From assembly GCF_015057245.1 (NCBI RefSeq), contig NZ_SVET01000016.1, positions 1-58,627 of the forward strand: a DNA stretch of 58,627 nt, given 5' to 3'. Source of the stretch: Pseudobutyrivibrio ruminis. GTDB taxonomy: Bacteria; Bacillota; Clostridia; Lachnospirales; Lachnospiraceae. Shown here piece by piece: positions 42,697 through 52,724 of the stretch. How positions within the stretch are numbered: the first letter of the stretch is position 1; each line of letters starts with the position of its first letter. Below the pieces are notes generated by a model. It had not been told where the DNA came from. It saw only the letters and a list, made by a program, of their open reading frames with translations, and searched no databases. The translations under genes and the position numbers were made by a program.

Positions 42697-45312
42697 TTAT
42701 CTTTCTTTTTTCAGTATGCGCATTAAGGTTGCAACCTCTTCATCGCTAATTATCACATGAAAGTTCTTTTCCAGTGCTTTTAGATAATTAGATATTACCT
42801 TATAGTCGGTAGGGTTATCTGCAAAATACTTTGAATTGTTTATTCCCTTGATTTTATAGTTTGGCGAGCTAAGGACATCCAGCATATAGACAATGTGAGC
42901 ACACAATCCTACTCGCTCATCAGCATCCAAATCATAAGCCACGGCCAACTTTTCAACTGTATCCGGTACGTATTTACGAAGCTTTTCAGCAGTAAGATAT
43001 TTTGCTTCTCTGCCATAATTATCAATTACTTTTTCATAGCCCATATATTTTCTTTGAACTGTTTCAAACATCAACACATGGTCCAAATCTTCCTTGCTGC
43101 ACTCGAACACATCTGCAATAGATATAAATGGAATACCAAAAATTTCAGGATCAAATGTACCTACAAAGGCATGTATTCTGTAGCTTTTCTTAATCTCGAT
43201 AACCTCTTTTATAAGCTTATCTTTATTTCCCATTGAAAGGGCAAATATCGGCATTTCCAGCTTTGAATATCTGCTGATGTAATTCTTTAGCTGCTCAGCC
43301 CCACCTTCAGATGTATGACATAAGGTTACAATTGCCATTGGACGTTTATATTCGTAGTACATATGATTCATGGATTTTCTGATTCCATGATATGCCTTAT
43401 CAATATCATTTTCTTTTTTGCAATTTCGTGAGGCCACCACTCCGATGGTTGTAATCGGTATATTCATACCACGTATTTTTATATTACAACGCTCTGCTAT
43501 GCTATCTAACATTACCTCCATGGAAGACGAGTCGTATATTACAACCACTCCACCACCTTGATTCACTTCTTTAATCCTCTGTTCCAAAGCTAGGTTAGTT
43601 GCAGATGCATCTTCATTGACATCAAGTTCCAGGGCAAATGCATTATTTTCCTTTGTAGTTGTATTGGCAACCTCCGCCAAGCCAGAAGCCACGCCTTTTC
43701 CATGCATAGCATATAGCAAAACAGGACTATCATCTGCTTCCTTGGTATCTATCAAATACATGGTAAGTATAGCAACTTCCTCAATCGAAAACTTTAGAGA
43801 AAAGCGCTCATACAAAACATGTGTGAAATCAAGCATAGTTGCATACTCTTTAGGATAATGCGTAATGATAGCTCTTACCTGATCATCATCAATTCTCTTT
43901 GGACTGATTTTATCCTTTTTCAGAATGCTATTAATATGCAAGCAAAGACCGCAAAACATGCTATCAGACAGCTCTTTTCCATAGTCATGCTTGTATCTTT
44001 CAGCAAATAGACTGACATAGTTTATTACATTTGTATCAACAATCTGAGCCAGCTGGCCTATATTTATGTTTGAGCCTGAAATCAGATTTTTAGGCATATC
44101 AAAGCATATGTTATCCAGATATGAACCAATAACCTTTTTGATTGCATCCGCTGATATTCCCTTGTCTATCATTCCCTGATACTGATTCTTTAACTGACCG
44201 TAAACTTCAGTGGCCTCTATTTCACCTTCATCACTGGACTTATCTCCAAAAGAAAAATAGTTTGCAGTACCAATAATACTATCGATTTGAGCACCAATGG
44301 CTCCTATTGGTCTGAAATTAGCTTGGACATCTTCTGGTAAATCCTGTCCTGTTACATACATGGTCTTGCCTTCTTCGTCCAAAAGCTTTATGTATGCATT
44401 AGCGCAGGCACTTTTTATTCCATTTACCATCGTTTTTATTCCATGAGGGTATTCCACATTCATCAATATTCTCATGGCATCCGCGTCTACCTTAATCTGG
44501 CATCCTGAGTTTTCAGCTTCCTTTTCAAAGAAGTTTTTAATAAGCTTAAAAATCTCCGTCATTGGTCTGTCATTAAGCCGTGGTAATGGTATAGAAACAG
44601 TATTTCTCCAGTCAACCTGTTCCTCATCCCAGGATGTCATGGTAAATACAAATACAAGATTCTTTATATATTCTGTTCTTTTGTCAACCGCACTATCGAT
44701 TTTTCCTGTTTCAAGGAACCCTGATATTCGGCTATATTGTTCCGGTTCTAAAAGCTCCATATGGTCGATAAACAGCACTCCACCCATCGCTTGATAGAAT
44801 GCTGATTTTTCTATTCCACTTTCATCACCAAAAATCACATCATTTAATGCACTACGATTTTTATTGAAATGTCTACAATTAACATAAATAAATGGACTGT
44901 TCTTGCCAAACTTTCCCATCATCAAACCGTAGTAATAAATATCATTGCAAAATGCAGTTGAGCCACTGCCTGCATCAGTAACCACCTGAATATTCAATGA
45001 GTCAGCTGGATACATCAAAGCCTTTTTTACATCATCAACCGCCTTTTTCAGGCTGCCATCAAAGCCCACCAGCTCTTCAAAAGGCTTTCTTTCAACAGTA
45101 TCCGGTGTACGTGATGCCACCTTGTATAAAACTGGCCTCGTTTTTGACTTTATCAGCAAACCTTCCGTTGTAAGCTCATTTAATAGTGTGCTTACGTTTG
45201 TTCGTTGCATATTTAAAGCTTCTGCAACCTCATCAGTTTTCCAATTTGTTTTTCCTGTAGCTATGGTTTCTTTCCAAAGATATTCATAGACAATGTCGCG
45301 ATTTTTCTTCAT
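42697..45312 (-). CDS. LevR-type PRD/EIIA/EIIB transcriptional regulator with degenerate AAA+ domain
   Basis: 871 residues. Order: winged helix-turn-helix (1-60), an AAA+-like region (about 78-300), PRD1 (about 410-520, histidine near 459), a mannose-type EIIA domain with active histidine 537 (LLYAMHGKGV), a Gat-type EIIB-like loop with cysteine 665 (TLCHTSEGG), and PRD2 (about 770-865, histidine near 806). LevR-like activators are controlled by PTS phosphorylation and normally drive sigma-54 promoters. Here Walker A is lost (DAGSGSTAF instead of GxxGxGKT), Walker B is FIDHME, and no GAFTGA loop is seen. It probably controls the adjacent PTS genes without sigma-54. It is eight bases after the Cof-type gene. 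Confidence 0.85.
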   Translation of the reverse strand: MKKNRDIVYEYLWKETIATGKTNWKTDEVAEALNMQRTNVSTLLNELTTEGLLIKSKTRPVLYKVASRTPDTVERKPFEELVGFDGSLKKAVDDVKKALMYPADSLNIQVVTDAGSGSTAFCNDIYYYGLMMGKFGKNSPFIYVNCRHFNKNRSALNDVIFGDESGIEKSAFYQAMGGVLFIDHMELLEPEQYSRISGFLETGKIDSAVDKRTEYIKNLVFVFTMTSWDEEQVDWRNTVSIPLPRLNDRPMTEIFKLIKNFFEKEAENSGCQIKVDADAMRILMNVEYPHGIKTMVNGIKSACANAYIKLLDEEGKTMYVTGQDLPEDVQANFRPIGAIGAQIDSIIGTANYFSFGDKSSDEGEIEATEVYGQLKNQYQGMIDKGISADAIKKVIGSYLDNICFDMPKNLISGSNINIGQLAQIVDTNVINYVSLFAERYKHDYGKELSDSMFCGLCLHINSILKKDKISPKRIDDDQVRAIITHYPKEYATMLDFTHVLYERFSLKFSIEEVAILTMYLIDTKEADDSPVLLYAMHGKGVASGLAEVANTTTKENNAFALELDVNEDASATNLALEQRIKEVNQGGGVVVIYDSSSMEVMLDSIAERCNIKIRGMNIPITTIGVVASRNCKKENDIDKAYHGIRKSMNHMYYEYKRPMAIVTLCHTSEGGAEQLKNYISRYSKLEMPIFALSMGNKDKLIKEVIEIKKSYRIHAFVGTFDPEIFGIPFISIADVFECSKEDLDHVLMFETVQRKYMGYEKVIDNYGREAKYLTAEKLRKYVPDTVEKLAVAYDLDADERVGLCAHIVYMLDVLSSPNYKIKGINNSKYFADNPTDYKVISNYLKALEKNFHVIISDEEVATLMRILKKER

Positions 45313-45319
45313 ACCCCAC

Positions 45320-46156
45320 CTAGATTAAATTCAATTCCTTCATCCCATTATATATTCCGTCTTCAGTGATATTTGTTGTAACGAAATCCGCTATCGCCTT
45401 TAAATCATCTGAAGCATTTCCCATGGCAACCCCAATGCCAGCATATTCAATCATTTCAAAATCGTTTGGCCCATCACCAAATGCAACTATGTCTTCTCTT
45501 GTGATACCTAAGTATTCAACAAGCTTTTCCATTCCCACAGCCTTTGTGATTCCACCAACTGCTATTTCACCAGAGGACTCGTTCTCATTTTTAAAACTCA
45601 TGGCAGTAATGTAGTAATCTTCCCCAAGCATCTCTTTTATCTGCCCAAGCGACAATCCAGCTTTGTAATAGCATATTTTTTCAGCGTTTTTATACTTTCC
45701 TGCATTATTTATTAAATTGTCATCAACATATTCATGCTCAAAAATTTTGGAAATATTCTCTGGAACTCTGTCCTTTAGACGTTCCTTAAAATTCTCATGC
45801 ATCGCCTCAAAGCACTCAGATGTACCAACCACCTTGTCGGTGCATTGAAGCATGTAAATCATTTCTTGAGATTTCATAAAATCAAGAAGTTTAGATAGCT
45901 GGGCCTCCGTCATATGGTTTGCAAAAATTTCTTTTCCATCGTATGTAACATTCGCTCCAGCTGCAGATACGAATCCGTCGAATCCGAATTCTAATAGTCT
46001 TTCTTCAATTTGGCAGATGCTTCTGCCAGTACATAAAATAATCTTGTGGCCATTTGCCTTAGCCAATCTTAAAGCTTCTTTGGCGGATTCTGGAAATTCC
46101 CCGCCAAAATTGATGAGTGTACCATCAATATCAAAAAATATAACTTTCTTACTCAT
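45320..46156 (-). CDS. Cof-type HAD phosphatase
   Basis: 278 residues, the usual size of the Cof/YbjI group with a C2 cap. Motif I FFDIDGTLINFGG (about 6-18), motif II (CTGRS, near residue 43), the cap domain (85-190), and motifs III/IV GDGPNDFEMIEYAG (about 225-238). It dephosphorylates sugar phosphates or PLP-like compounds. It sits eight bases upstream of the PRD regulator, so the two are cotranscribed; a role in limiting phospho-sugar build-up by the PTS is inferred. Confidence 0.88.
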   Translation of the reverse strand: MSKKVIFFDIDGTLINFGGEFPESAKEALRLAKANGHKIILCTGRSICQIEERLLEFGFDGFVSAAGANVTYDGKEIFANHMTEAQLSKLLDFMKSQEMIYMLQCTDKVVGTSECFEAMHENFKERLKDRVPENISKIFEHEYVDDNLINNAGKYKNAEKICYYKAGLSLGQIKEMLGEDYYITAMSFKNENESSGEIAVGGITKAVGMEKLVEYLGITREDIVAFGDGPNDFEMIEYAGIGVAMGNASDDLKAIADFVTTNITEDGIYNGMKELNLI

Positions 46157-46238
46157 AATATCTAGACCTCGTCGTAATTAATTCGATTATTCCATAATTA
46201 AAAATATCTGTCTAGACTATTATTTTTAAAATATGCAT

Positions 46239-46278
46239 AAAAAAGTGAGGTCACCTATGATTACATAAATGGCCCCAC
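46239..46278 (-). terminator. Terminator of the chemoreceptor gene
   Basis: On the minus strand GTGGGG pairs with CCTCAC (one G-U pair), a longer imperfect outer stem is possible, and T6 follows. It is 30 bases past the chemoreceptor stop. Confidence 0.55.
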
Positions 46279-46306
46279 CCCTTATCAAAATTTTGTATTA
46301 TTCGGA

Positions 46307-48376
46307 TTATTCCGCAGTCTCTGTATCTAATCTGAACTGGCTTACAACTCTTGTTAAATCCTGTGCAATGCCATTCTGCTTATCTGACATTCCGTTAATC
46401 TCAGTTACTGTCTCAGATAGTTCGGAAACAGAATCCATTACTTCGCCACTGTTTGCAGCTGTATTCTGAGTAGCCTCTGCAATATTTTGAATTGCAGATT
46501 TTACTTCGTTCATAATCTCCTGAATTGACTCTGTCATGTTCGACAGCTTTTCAGATGTTTCTTTAATTGATTCTGCATCCTGACCGTATCTTTCAGCAAC
46601 ACCTACAAAGTTTTTATAATCAGGTGTTACTGTATTTGAAACATAGTCAAGAAGGGATTTAGCGTTAGTAGCAAGGCCTTCAAAGGCATCCTGTATACCA
46701 GAAATAGTCTCCTGAATCTTTTCTACAGAATCTGTTGTCTGACCTGCAAGCTTTCCAATTTCAGTTGCAACAACTGCGAAGCCTTTTCCTTGCTCGCCTG
46801 CACGTGCTGCCTCGATTGATGCATTAAGAGAAAGCAATATAATCTGATCTGCAATGTCTGCAATTACACTTGCCATCTCACCAATGTTTTCAACAACCTT
46901 AGACTGTGCAATACTGTCCTCCAGCTTAGTCTCGAAGCTAGACTGCAAGGTTTGAGATTTATCGAATGCATCCTGGCTGTTCTTACCGATTTCTGTAGCT
47001 CTCTTCTGAATATCAATAGCAAGATCCAAGCTGCCCTTTGTCTCATCATTTAAGCTGTCTGTAGACATTGCAACCTGCTCAACAGATGCTGAAAGCTGCT
47101 GTGTTGCAGCTGAGGAATTCATCATATCCTCATTTACTGCTGTCATAATATCTACAATCTTATCGAACTCAATCTTCAGCTCATTTGCAGAAGATTTAAG
47201 ATTATTACTTGCCTCGTTAATATCCACTGAATAATCTGAAATGCTTTGAATAACACCCTTGTTATTTCCGTACATATCATTCAATGACGTTGACATTACA
47301 GCAAGCTCATCCTTACCTTTTACAGAAAGCTTCTCAATTGTAAAATCACCCTCCGCAAGCTCTGTAGCAAAGTTTTGAACCTTTCTGATTGTCTTTGCTA
47401 CGCCACCGATACCTATAACAATAATTACTATTGCTACTACCAATGCCACAATACATACGATTATTAAACGATTGATTAACAGGTATATTGGCTGCTTTAA
47501 TTCATATGCATCAATGGAAACCATAAGCTTCCATCCTGTCAAATCAATAGTATCAAAGTATACTTTGTAATCAGTCTTTCCTGCAGTATAGCCAGATGTT
47601 CCTTCATCTTCAGCAAGCACTGTACTCATCATGGAAACAACTGATGCATTTTCATCTTCTGTTAAATATGATCCTGATTGAACTTTTTCATCGTCATATC
47701 CTGCAATAAGAAGACCATCTGCAGCTGTAAGGATACCTACACCTGTTTTTCCTACTGTTACATTACTGATAATTTCAGTGATTGCAGATAGTTCAATATC
47801 TACTGTAACACAACCAATCTTTGTGCCATTTACAACAATAGGGGTAGAACATGAGGACATTACTGTTCCTGATGTTGGATCATAATAAGGATCTGTTATA
47901 ACTGGGCCATCGCTTGCCATTGCATTTGTATAGTATTCCTGAGCGAAATAATCATATGCGGAATTACTATATTCCCATGTAGTAACTGATTTGTCACCAT
48001 CCTTATATACGTATGGACCATAGTATTGCTGCTCTGGGTCGTAGGCATATGGTTCGAACCACAATCCGGATCCTAACACGATATCGTTTGTTGCAATCAT
48101 ATCCTGAAGCATCTTCTCATATGCATCCCATGCTGTGAATGTATATGATGAAGCAACACTGATAGCGATTGAATCTGCCAGAGTTTCAACATCCTGTAAA
48201 TATCCACTTACCTCAGAAATATTTGCACGTAATTCTGCACTCATTGACTCTTGTGTTTTTGTATCTACAAGAGCATCACTTGATGTTGCAGACATAATAG
48301 TCAATACTATCTGAGCAATAACAAGTATTGGCAAAATCATTACCAGCATCTTGGTTCCGATTTTCTTAAAACTCAT
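46307..48376 (-). CDS. Methyl-accepting chemotaxis protein with dCache-type sensor
   Basis: 689 residues. Two transmembrane segments (about 9-29 and 300-322) enclose a double-Cache extracellular sensor (YYGPYVYKDGDKSVTTWEYS, DPYYDPTSGTVMSSCSTPI). A HAMP domain and a long signalling coiled coil follow, with the hairpin tip near IADQIILLSLNASIEAARAGEQGKGFAVVATEIGKLAGQT, which is the conserved methyl-accepting tip. The ligand is not predictable; dCache sensors often bind amino acids. The first gene after the response-regulator operon, but with its own leader and GGAGGGG site. It implies chemotaxis or a chemotaxis-like system in the cell. Confidence 0.93.
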   Translation of the reverse strand: MSFKKIGTKMLVMILPILVIAQIVLTIMSATSSDALVDTKTQESMSAELRANISEVSGYLQDVETLADSIAISVASSYTFTAWDAYEKMLQDMIATNDIVLGSGLWFEPYAYDPEQQYYGPYVYKDGDKSVTTWEYSNSAYDYFAQEYYTNAMASDGPVITDPYYDPTSGTVMSSCSTPIVVNGTKIGCVTVDIELSAITEIISNVTVGKTGVGILTAADGLLIAGYDDEKVQSGSYLTEDENASVVSMMSTVLAEDEGTSGYTAGKTDYKVYFDTIDLTGWKLMVSIDAYELKQPIYLLINRLIIVCIVALVVAIVIIVIGIGGVAKTIRKVQNFATELAEGDFTIEKLSVKGKDELAVMSTSLNDMYGNNKGVIQSISDYSVDINEASNNLKSSANELKIEFDKIVDIMTAVNEDMMNSSAATQQLSASVEQVAMSTDSLNDETKGSLDLAIDIQKRATEIGKNSQDAFDKSQTLQSSFETKLEDSIAQSKVVENIGEMASVIADIADQIILLSLNASIEAARAGEQGKGFAVVATEIGKLAGQTTDSVEKIQETISGIQDAFEGLATNAKSLLDYVSNTVTPDYKNFVGVAERYGQDAESIKETSEKLSNMTESIQEIMNEVKSAIQNIAEATQNTAANSGEVMDSVSELSETVTEINGMSDKQNGIAQDLTRVVSQFRLDTETAE

Positions 48377-48474
48377 ATTATCCCCTCCGTATTGTCGGAT
48401 AATTGTCTATATTTTAATCTATATTTGTGTACAAATGTTGAAAATTCAACGTCATCAAGTGAACATTTTGTGCA

Positions 48475-48499
48475 TAAAAAAGCGCCCCGAAGGGCGCTT
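48475..48499 (-). terminator. Terminator of the kinase/response-regulator operon
   Basis: On the minus strand AAGCGCCC/GGGCGCTT (48480-48499) with a short loop, followed by TTTTTTA. It lies four bases past the stop codon of the tandem-receiver gene. Confidence 0.9.
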
Positions 48500-48502
48500 G
48501 CT

Positions 48503-49273
48503 TTATGATTCTGCTTGCTTTAAGAAAATATTTTCTATCGCATTTATAATCTTTGTTTGCATTGGAGGCTTTACAAAATAGCCTGCTGGCTTCAGATCAA
48601 GTACAGCATCTACATGCTCCTTATCTGCAATTCCTGTAAGGAAAATTACTGGAACATTTTTGTAATCATCCTCTGCTCTAATCATTTCAAGAGTCTGCTT
48701 ACCATCTACAACTGGCATTTCATAGTCAAGAATGATTAAATCCGGTCTATCCTGTCCCATAGCTTTCATACACTGAGCAGCAGATGTTGCAAGAGTAACT
48801 CGATACTTATCCTGAAGCATATTTCTCATATTTCTAAGAAGTACTGGGTTGTCATCTACCACAATGATGTGACGCTTCTCCGTTTCTACTACAGCATTCA
48901 GAATAGCATCTGCATTCATACTAAAAGCCTTGCAGATTTCCTTTATAATCTCTTCACGTCCTGGCTGCGGAATATGCTTGCACTGTCCTGAATAATAGTA
49001 TGAAATAAACATTTGTTTCTTAAGCTCTCGTCCAAATGTTATGACAGGAAGCTGTTCATTGTATTCTCGAATCGCTTCAAAAATATCTTCCTGATGCATC
49101 TCGAAGTCATCAATGTCCATCAAAACTAAATCAGGAGCGTACAACTTCAACATGCTCTTAACTATTTTTGCACTACTAGTACATAACTGTGTATGGAAAT
49201 GTTGTGCAAGGAATGAATTTACATCTGATGGAGATTCGTTACTGAAATCTCCCACTATAAGTATTTTACGCAT
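48503..49273 (-). CDS. Tandem-receiver response regulator without output domain
   Basis: 256 residues. The C-terminal receiver (about 128-250) is complete: HIIVVDDNPVLLRNM, LIILDYEMPVVDG with the phospho-accepting aspartate, FLTG and YFVKPP. The N-terminal half resembles a receiver but lacks part of the acidic pocket (ILIVGDFSN, LVLMDIDDFEM). No DNA-binding or enzymatic domain follows, so it is probably a phosphate relay or a protein-interaction output in chemotaxis-like signalling. It lies 16 bases after the hybrid kinase, with which it presumably works. Confidence 0.85.
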   Translation of the reverse strand: MRKILIVGDFSNESPSDVNSFLAQHFHTQLCTSSAKIVKSMLKLYAPDLVLMDIDDFEMHQEDIFEAIREYNEQLPVITFGRELKKQMFISYYYSGQCKHIPQPGREEIIKEICKAFSMNADAILNAVVETEKRHIIVVDDNPVLLRNMRNMLQDKYRVTLATSAAQCMKAMGQDRPDLIILDYEMPVVDGKQTLEMIRAEDDYKNVPVIFLTGIADKEHVDAVLDLKPAGYFVKPPMQTKIINAIENIFLKQAES

Positions 49274-49289
49274 TTTGTATTCTCCTTAA

Positions 49290-51734
49290 CTAGCTTTGTA
49301 GCTCTTCAATATCTGCAAGTGCCTCATCTTCTTCCAAATTCATAATACGAAGATTTAATTGCTCTAGTTTAACTTGTTTATCATCGTCATAAGAATATGA
49401 CATAATCTGTTTCATAATATTGTCAGCCTGCTCTGAGTCATGTGTCATAATAGACATCTTCAACATTTCAAGCAAAGCAAACAGTTCATCAATATCCTCC
49501 AGCTTTGGCTTTTCAACATCCGATGAAAGCACCTTCAGCCTGTCATGCATTATTTCCAACTCTTCAATAAGAATTGGTGTAATAGCTTTAATTCTATCGA
49601 TATTATTGTCCTTCGCTGCAAACTCACAAGTCTTTGCAAGTCCGCCTAAGGCTGTAGCGCCAATTGTATTGGCCATGCTTTTAACTGCGTGAACTTTTAT
49701 ACGATAATCTTCAAGAGTGTTTCCACTGTCTATATCTTTATAATACCTAAGTATCTCATCCCTTTCAAACATTATCGAATCATAAAAATCCACCGCCGTC
49801 TGAAATACCATGTTTGTATCAGGGAAATGCAACAATGCATAATCCCAATCAATTCCTTCAATATCAGGAAGCTCAATTTTCTTAACACGATTCATTCTTG
49901 CTTCATCTTTTGCATCAGGCTCATGATACTCCAGCAACGACTCTGGAAGAAAATCACGGATTGTTTTTTCAAGCTGTGCAGGCACTACCGGCTTTGAAAG
50001 GAAGCCATGGAAACCAAGTGTTAAATATCTTTCTTTTGCTCCTGCAATAGCATTTGCAGTAAGTGCTATTACTGGTGTGCCCAAGCACTTATTACCTTCA
50101 AGCCTTGCCATAGCTTTGAAGGTTTCGACGCCATCCATACCCGGCATCATATGATCCAAGAAAATCATATCAAAATGCTGATTCTTGATAAGCTGCAAAC
50201 AATCATATCCATTTTCAGCTTCAACAACTTTTACCTTGGAATCTCTAAGCAATGCAACGAACACCTTACGGTTCATAGCATTATCATCTACAACTAGGAA
50301 AGTAGCATTTGGTGCTTCAAAACTTGTGCTGTACTCGTAATTTGAAGTAAGCTGCTTTAACTTCTGCTCAAAATCACCAATTGGCTCGGGATTTACTACC
50401 TCTTGGCTAATGGTAAATGAGAAAGTAGAGCCCTCGCCGTAGGTACTATCTACATTTAATGTGCTACCCATCATCTTAAGAAGATTTTGAGTAATGGTCA
50501 TTCCAAGGCCAGCACCTTCGATATTTCTGTTTCGATTTACTTCCAATCGCTCAAAGGATTCAAACATCCTTTTGATATCCTCTGGCTTTATTCCTATACC
50601 TGTATCTTTTACAGAAAAGGTAAGCTCAACATATTCGCCAAAGCTCTTTTTACAGGTGGTGGTTATTTCAATGTAGCCTTCCTGGGTATACTTTACTGCA
50701 TTTGTGATGATGTTTGTAAGCACCTGCTTGATTCGAATATCATCACCTAACATATTGCAAGGGATATTGCTTGCAATGTTAAGCTTTAATTCCAGATTCT
50801 TTTCCTTTGCCCTTAGCACGATATTATTTAAAACATCATGCATAAGGCTCATGAAATCATATTCACCTTTAACGATGCCCATCTTACCTGACTCGATTTT
50901 GGTGATATCCAAAATATCATTTATTAATGAAAGCAGGTTTTGTGAAGCCGTCTTGATATCCAAAGCATATTCTTCAACGACCTTTTCTGAGGTTTCTCTC
51001 AAAATCATCTCGTCCATACCCATGATGGTATTGATTGGAGTTCTGATTTCATGAGACATATTTGCAAGGAAATTACTCTTTGCTTCTGTCGCTGTCTGTG
51101 CCTGCTTCTCGGCCTTTTTAGCCTGCAGTGTCTTTTCTAGCAAATCATCGTTATTGATAGCAGCTTGTCTATATAATTTTTCATAAATTGATCTCTGGAA
51201 TTTAATAATTGAGCCGATGGCGAAGGCACTAATCATCATTGATTGCACCACGTCAAAAAATACGCTTCGCTTTGTCTGTAAGCTCACTACATATTCTGGA
51301 TGATAATAAGAAATGACGTAGCAACCAATAATGATTGCCACATCAGTTAATAACATAAATAAGAAATCCATGCCGTCTAAAAGCATGAATATAAAAATAA
51401 GTCCCATGGAGAACCAGCAAACCATACCGCTGTTGATTCCTCCGGTAACAAAGAACATAACTGGGAACAGAGCTATTCCCACCACAAAACATACTGCGAT
51501 AGTGCTGTTTTTCAGCCTATTCATATAGTTGGCCATATATATACAGACTGCATCTATTATCACAGAAACGAAAATAACTGCAGTCAAAATTCCTGACATA
51601 CCATTAATAATGTTGAATGGAATAGTGATAATTCCACCAATCAATCCAACAATAGTAATGATATTGAATAACACCAAATCTATAGGTAGGTCTGGACTAA
51701 AATACTTTTTCTGAAATACCCTTAGTTTGTTCAA
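49290..51734 (-). CDS. Hybrid sensor histidine kinase with receiver and HPt domains
   Basis: 814 residues. Five or six N-terminal transmembrane segments (about 15-180), a short coiled coil, HisKA with the phospho-histidine in FLANMSHEIRTPINTIMG (about 234), ATPase motifs DTGIGIKPEDIKRMFESFERLE and GAGLGMTI, a receiver (about 466-590, LVVDDNAMNRK, FLDHMMPGMDG) and an HPt domain with the histidine in KVHAVKSMANTIGA (about 705). It is a phosphorelay. The start codon is a TTG at 51732-51734 with GGGGA seven bases upstream; no better ATG lies nearby. No periplasmic sensor of size is visible, so it senses in or at the membrane. Confidence 0.92.
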   Translation of the reverse strand: MNKLRVFQKKYFSPDLPIDLVLFNIITIVGLIGGIITIPFNIINGMSGILTAVIFVSVIIDAVCIYMANYMNRLKNSTIAVCFVVGIALFPVMFFVTGGINSGMVCWFSMGLIFIFMLLDGMDFLFMLLTDVAIIIGCYVISYYHPEYVVSLQTKRSVFFDVVQSMMISAFAIGSIIKFQRSIYEKLYRQAAINNDDLLEKTLQAKKAEKQAQTATEAKSNFLANMSHEIRTPINTIMGMDEMILRETSEKVVEEYALDIKTASQNLLSLINDILDITKIESGKMGIVKGEYDFMSLMHDVLNNIVLRAKEKNLELKLNIASNIPCNMLGDDIRIKQVLTNIITNAVKYTQEGYIEITTTCKKSFGEYVELTFSVKDTGIGIKPEDIKRMFESFERLEVNRNRNIEGAGLGMTITQNLLKMMGSTLNVDSTYGEGSTFSFTISQEVVNPEPIGDFEQKLKQLTSNYEYSTSFEAPNATFLVVDDNAMNRKVFVALLRDSKVKVVEAENGYDCLQLIKNQHFDMIFLDHMMPGMDGVETFKAMARLEGNKCLGTPVIALTANAIAGAKERYLTLGFHGFLSKPVVPAQLEKTIRDFLPESLLEYHEPDAKDEARMNRVKKIELPDIEGIDWDYALLHFPDTNMVFQTAVDFYDSIMFERDEILRYYKDIDSGNTLEDYRIKVHAVKSMANTIGATALGGLAKTCEFAAKDNNIDRIKAITPILIEELEIMHDRLKVLSSDVEKPKLEDIDELFALLEMLKMSIMTHDSEQADNIMKQIMSYSYDDDKQVKLEQLNLRIMNLEEDEALADIEELQS

Positions 51735-51765
51735 AACAACGTCCCCATTATTCCTTATAAAGTGT

Positions 51766-51784
51766 GTATTTTCACCGAAAATAC
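51766..51784. promoter_or_regulatory. Inverted repeat in the leader of the hybrid kinase gene
   Basis: GTATTTTC-N3-GAAAATAC, a perfect 8+3+8 dyad 32 bases upstream of the kinase start. It could be an operator or a small leader hairpin. Confidence 0.5.
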
Positions 51785-51876
51785 CCTAAATTAAATATAA
51801 AGGAATAAATAAAATTGTACAATACCGGACCCAAGAATAATTCGTGAAAAAACTGTGAAAACATCACATCTATCAA

Positions 51877-52551
51877 CTATATATTCTCAATTTGCCAATC
51901 AATGGTGCTTAATCCCTTAGATTTCAAAAATTCGTTAGTCTTTGAAAAGTGCTTACAACCGAAGAAACCTCTGTATGCAGAAAGAGGTGATGGGTGTGGC
52001 GCTTTAAGTATTAAATGATTCGGATTATTTAGCTTTGCGCATTTTTTGGCAGCTGGTGAGCCCCATAGTAAAAATACTATTGGACGGTCCTGCTGATTTA
52101 AAATATCAATTACCGCATCGGTGAATTTTTCCCAGCCGATACCTGCATGGCTTGCAGCCTGATGTGCACGAACTGTAAGTACATTGTTAAGCATAAGAAC
52201 ACCCTGGCGTGCCCATTTTTCCAAATATCCATTGTTTGGAATATAGCATCCCAAATCATCGTTCAACTCTTTATATATATTCACAAGTGAAGGTGGTGTT
52301 TTTACTCCAGGCTTAACCGAAAAGCAAAGTCCATGGGCTTGACCAGGCTCGTGATATGGATCCTGACCAATAATAACTACCTTTACTTCTGATAATGGCG
52401 TGAAATCAAAAGCGTTAAAAATATCATCTGCCGGTGGATACACAGGATGCTCGTGATATTCCTTCTTCACTGTTTCATATAAATCTTTATAATATGGCTT
52501 TTTAAACTCTGGAGTAAGAGGCTCAAGCCAATCATTAGTAATTGCTGACAT
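51877..52551 (-). CDS. ung: Uracil-DNA glycosylase
   Basis: 224 residues, matching family 1 Ung. It cuts uracil out of DNA. Motifs: water-activating GQDPYHEPGQAHGLCFSV (about 62-79), MLNNVLTVR, VFLLWGSPAAKK and the DNA-leading HPSPLSAYRGFFG (about 186-198). It stands alone between the kinase and the FIST-GGDEF gene. Confidence 0.96.
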   Translation of the reverse strand: MSAITNDWLEPLTPEFKKPYYKDLYETVKKEYHEHPVYPPADDIFNAFDFTPLSEVKVVIIGQDPYHEPGQAHGLCFSVKPGVKTPPSLVNIYKELNDDLGCYIPNNGYLEKWARQGVLMLNNVLTVRAHQAASHAGIGWEKFTDAVIDILNQQDRPIVFLLWGSPAAKKCAKLNNPNHLILKAPHPSPLSAYRGFFGCKHFSKTNEFLKSKGLSTIDWQIENI

Positions 52552-52724
52552 TATTCTTCCCTTCTATAAGTCATATATTTCTTGCCTTTTATTATATCTT
52601 ATCCTTGTTTTCATTAAAACCATTCTATTCGACTATCAAAGTAATAGGTTAGTCTTAAAATAATCACAACATAATGGTATTATGATTACAAAATATAATT
52701 TTGAACTATTAATTTGGAGGTCAT

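Noticed and set aside
48392..48416. A sigma-28-like TAAA...TCCGACAA upstream of the chemoreceptor gene
   Set aside because: The spacing is two bases short and the start point would fall inside the ribosome binding site, so it cannot be a working promoter as drawn.
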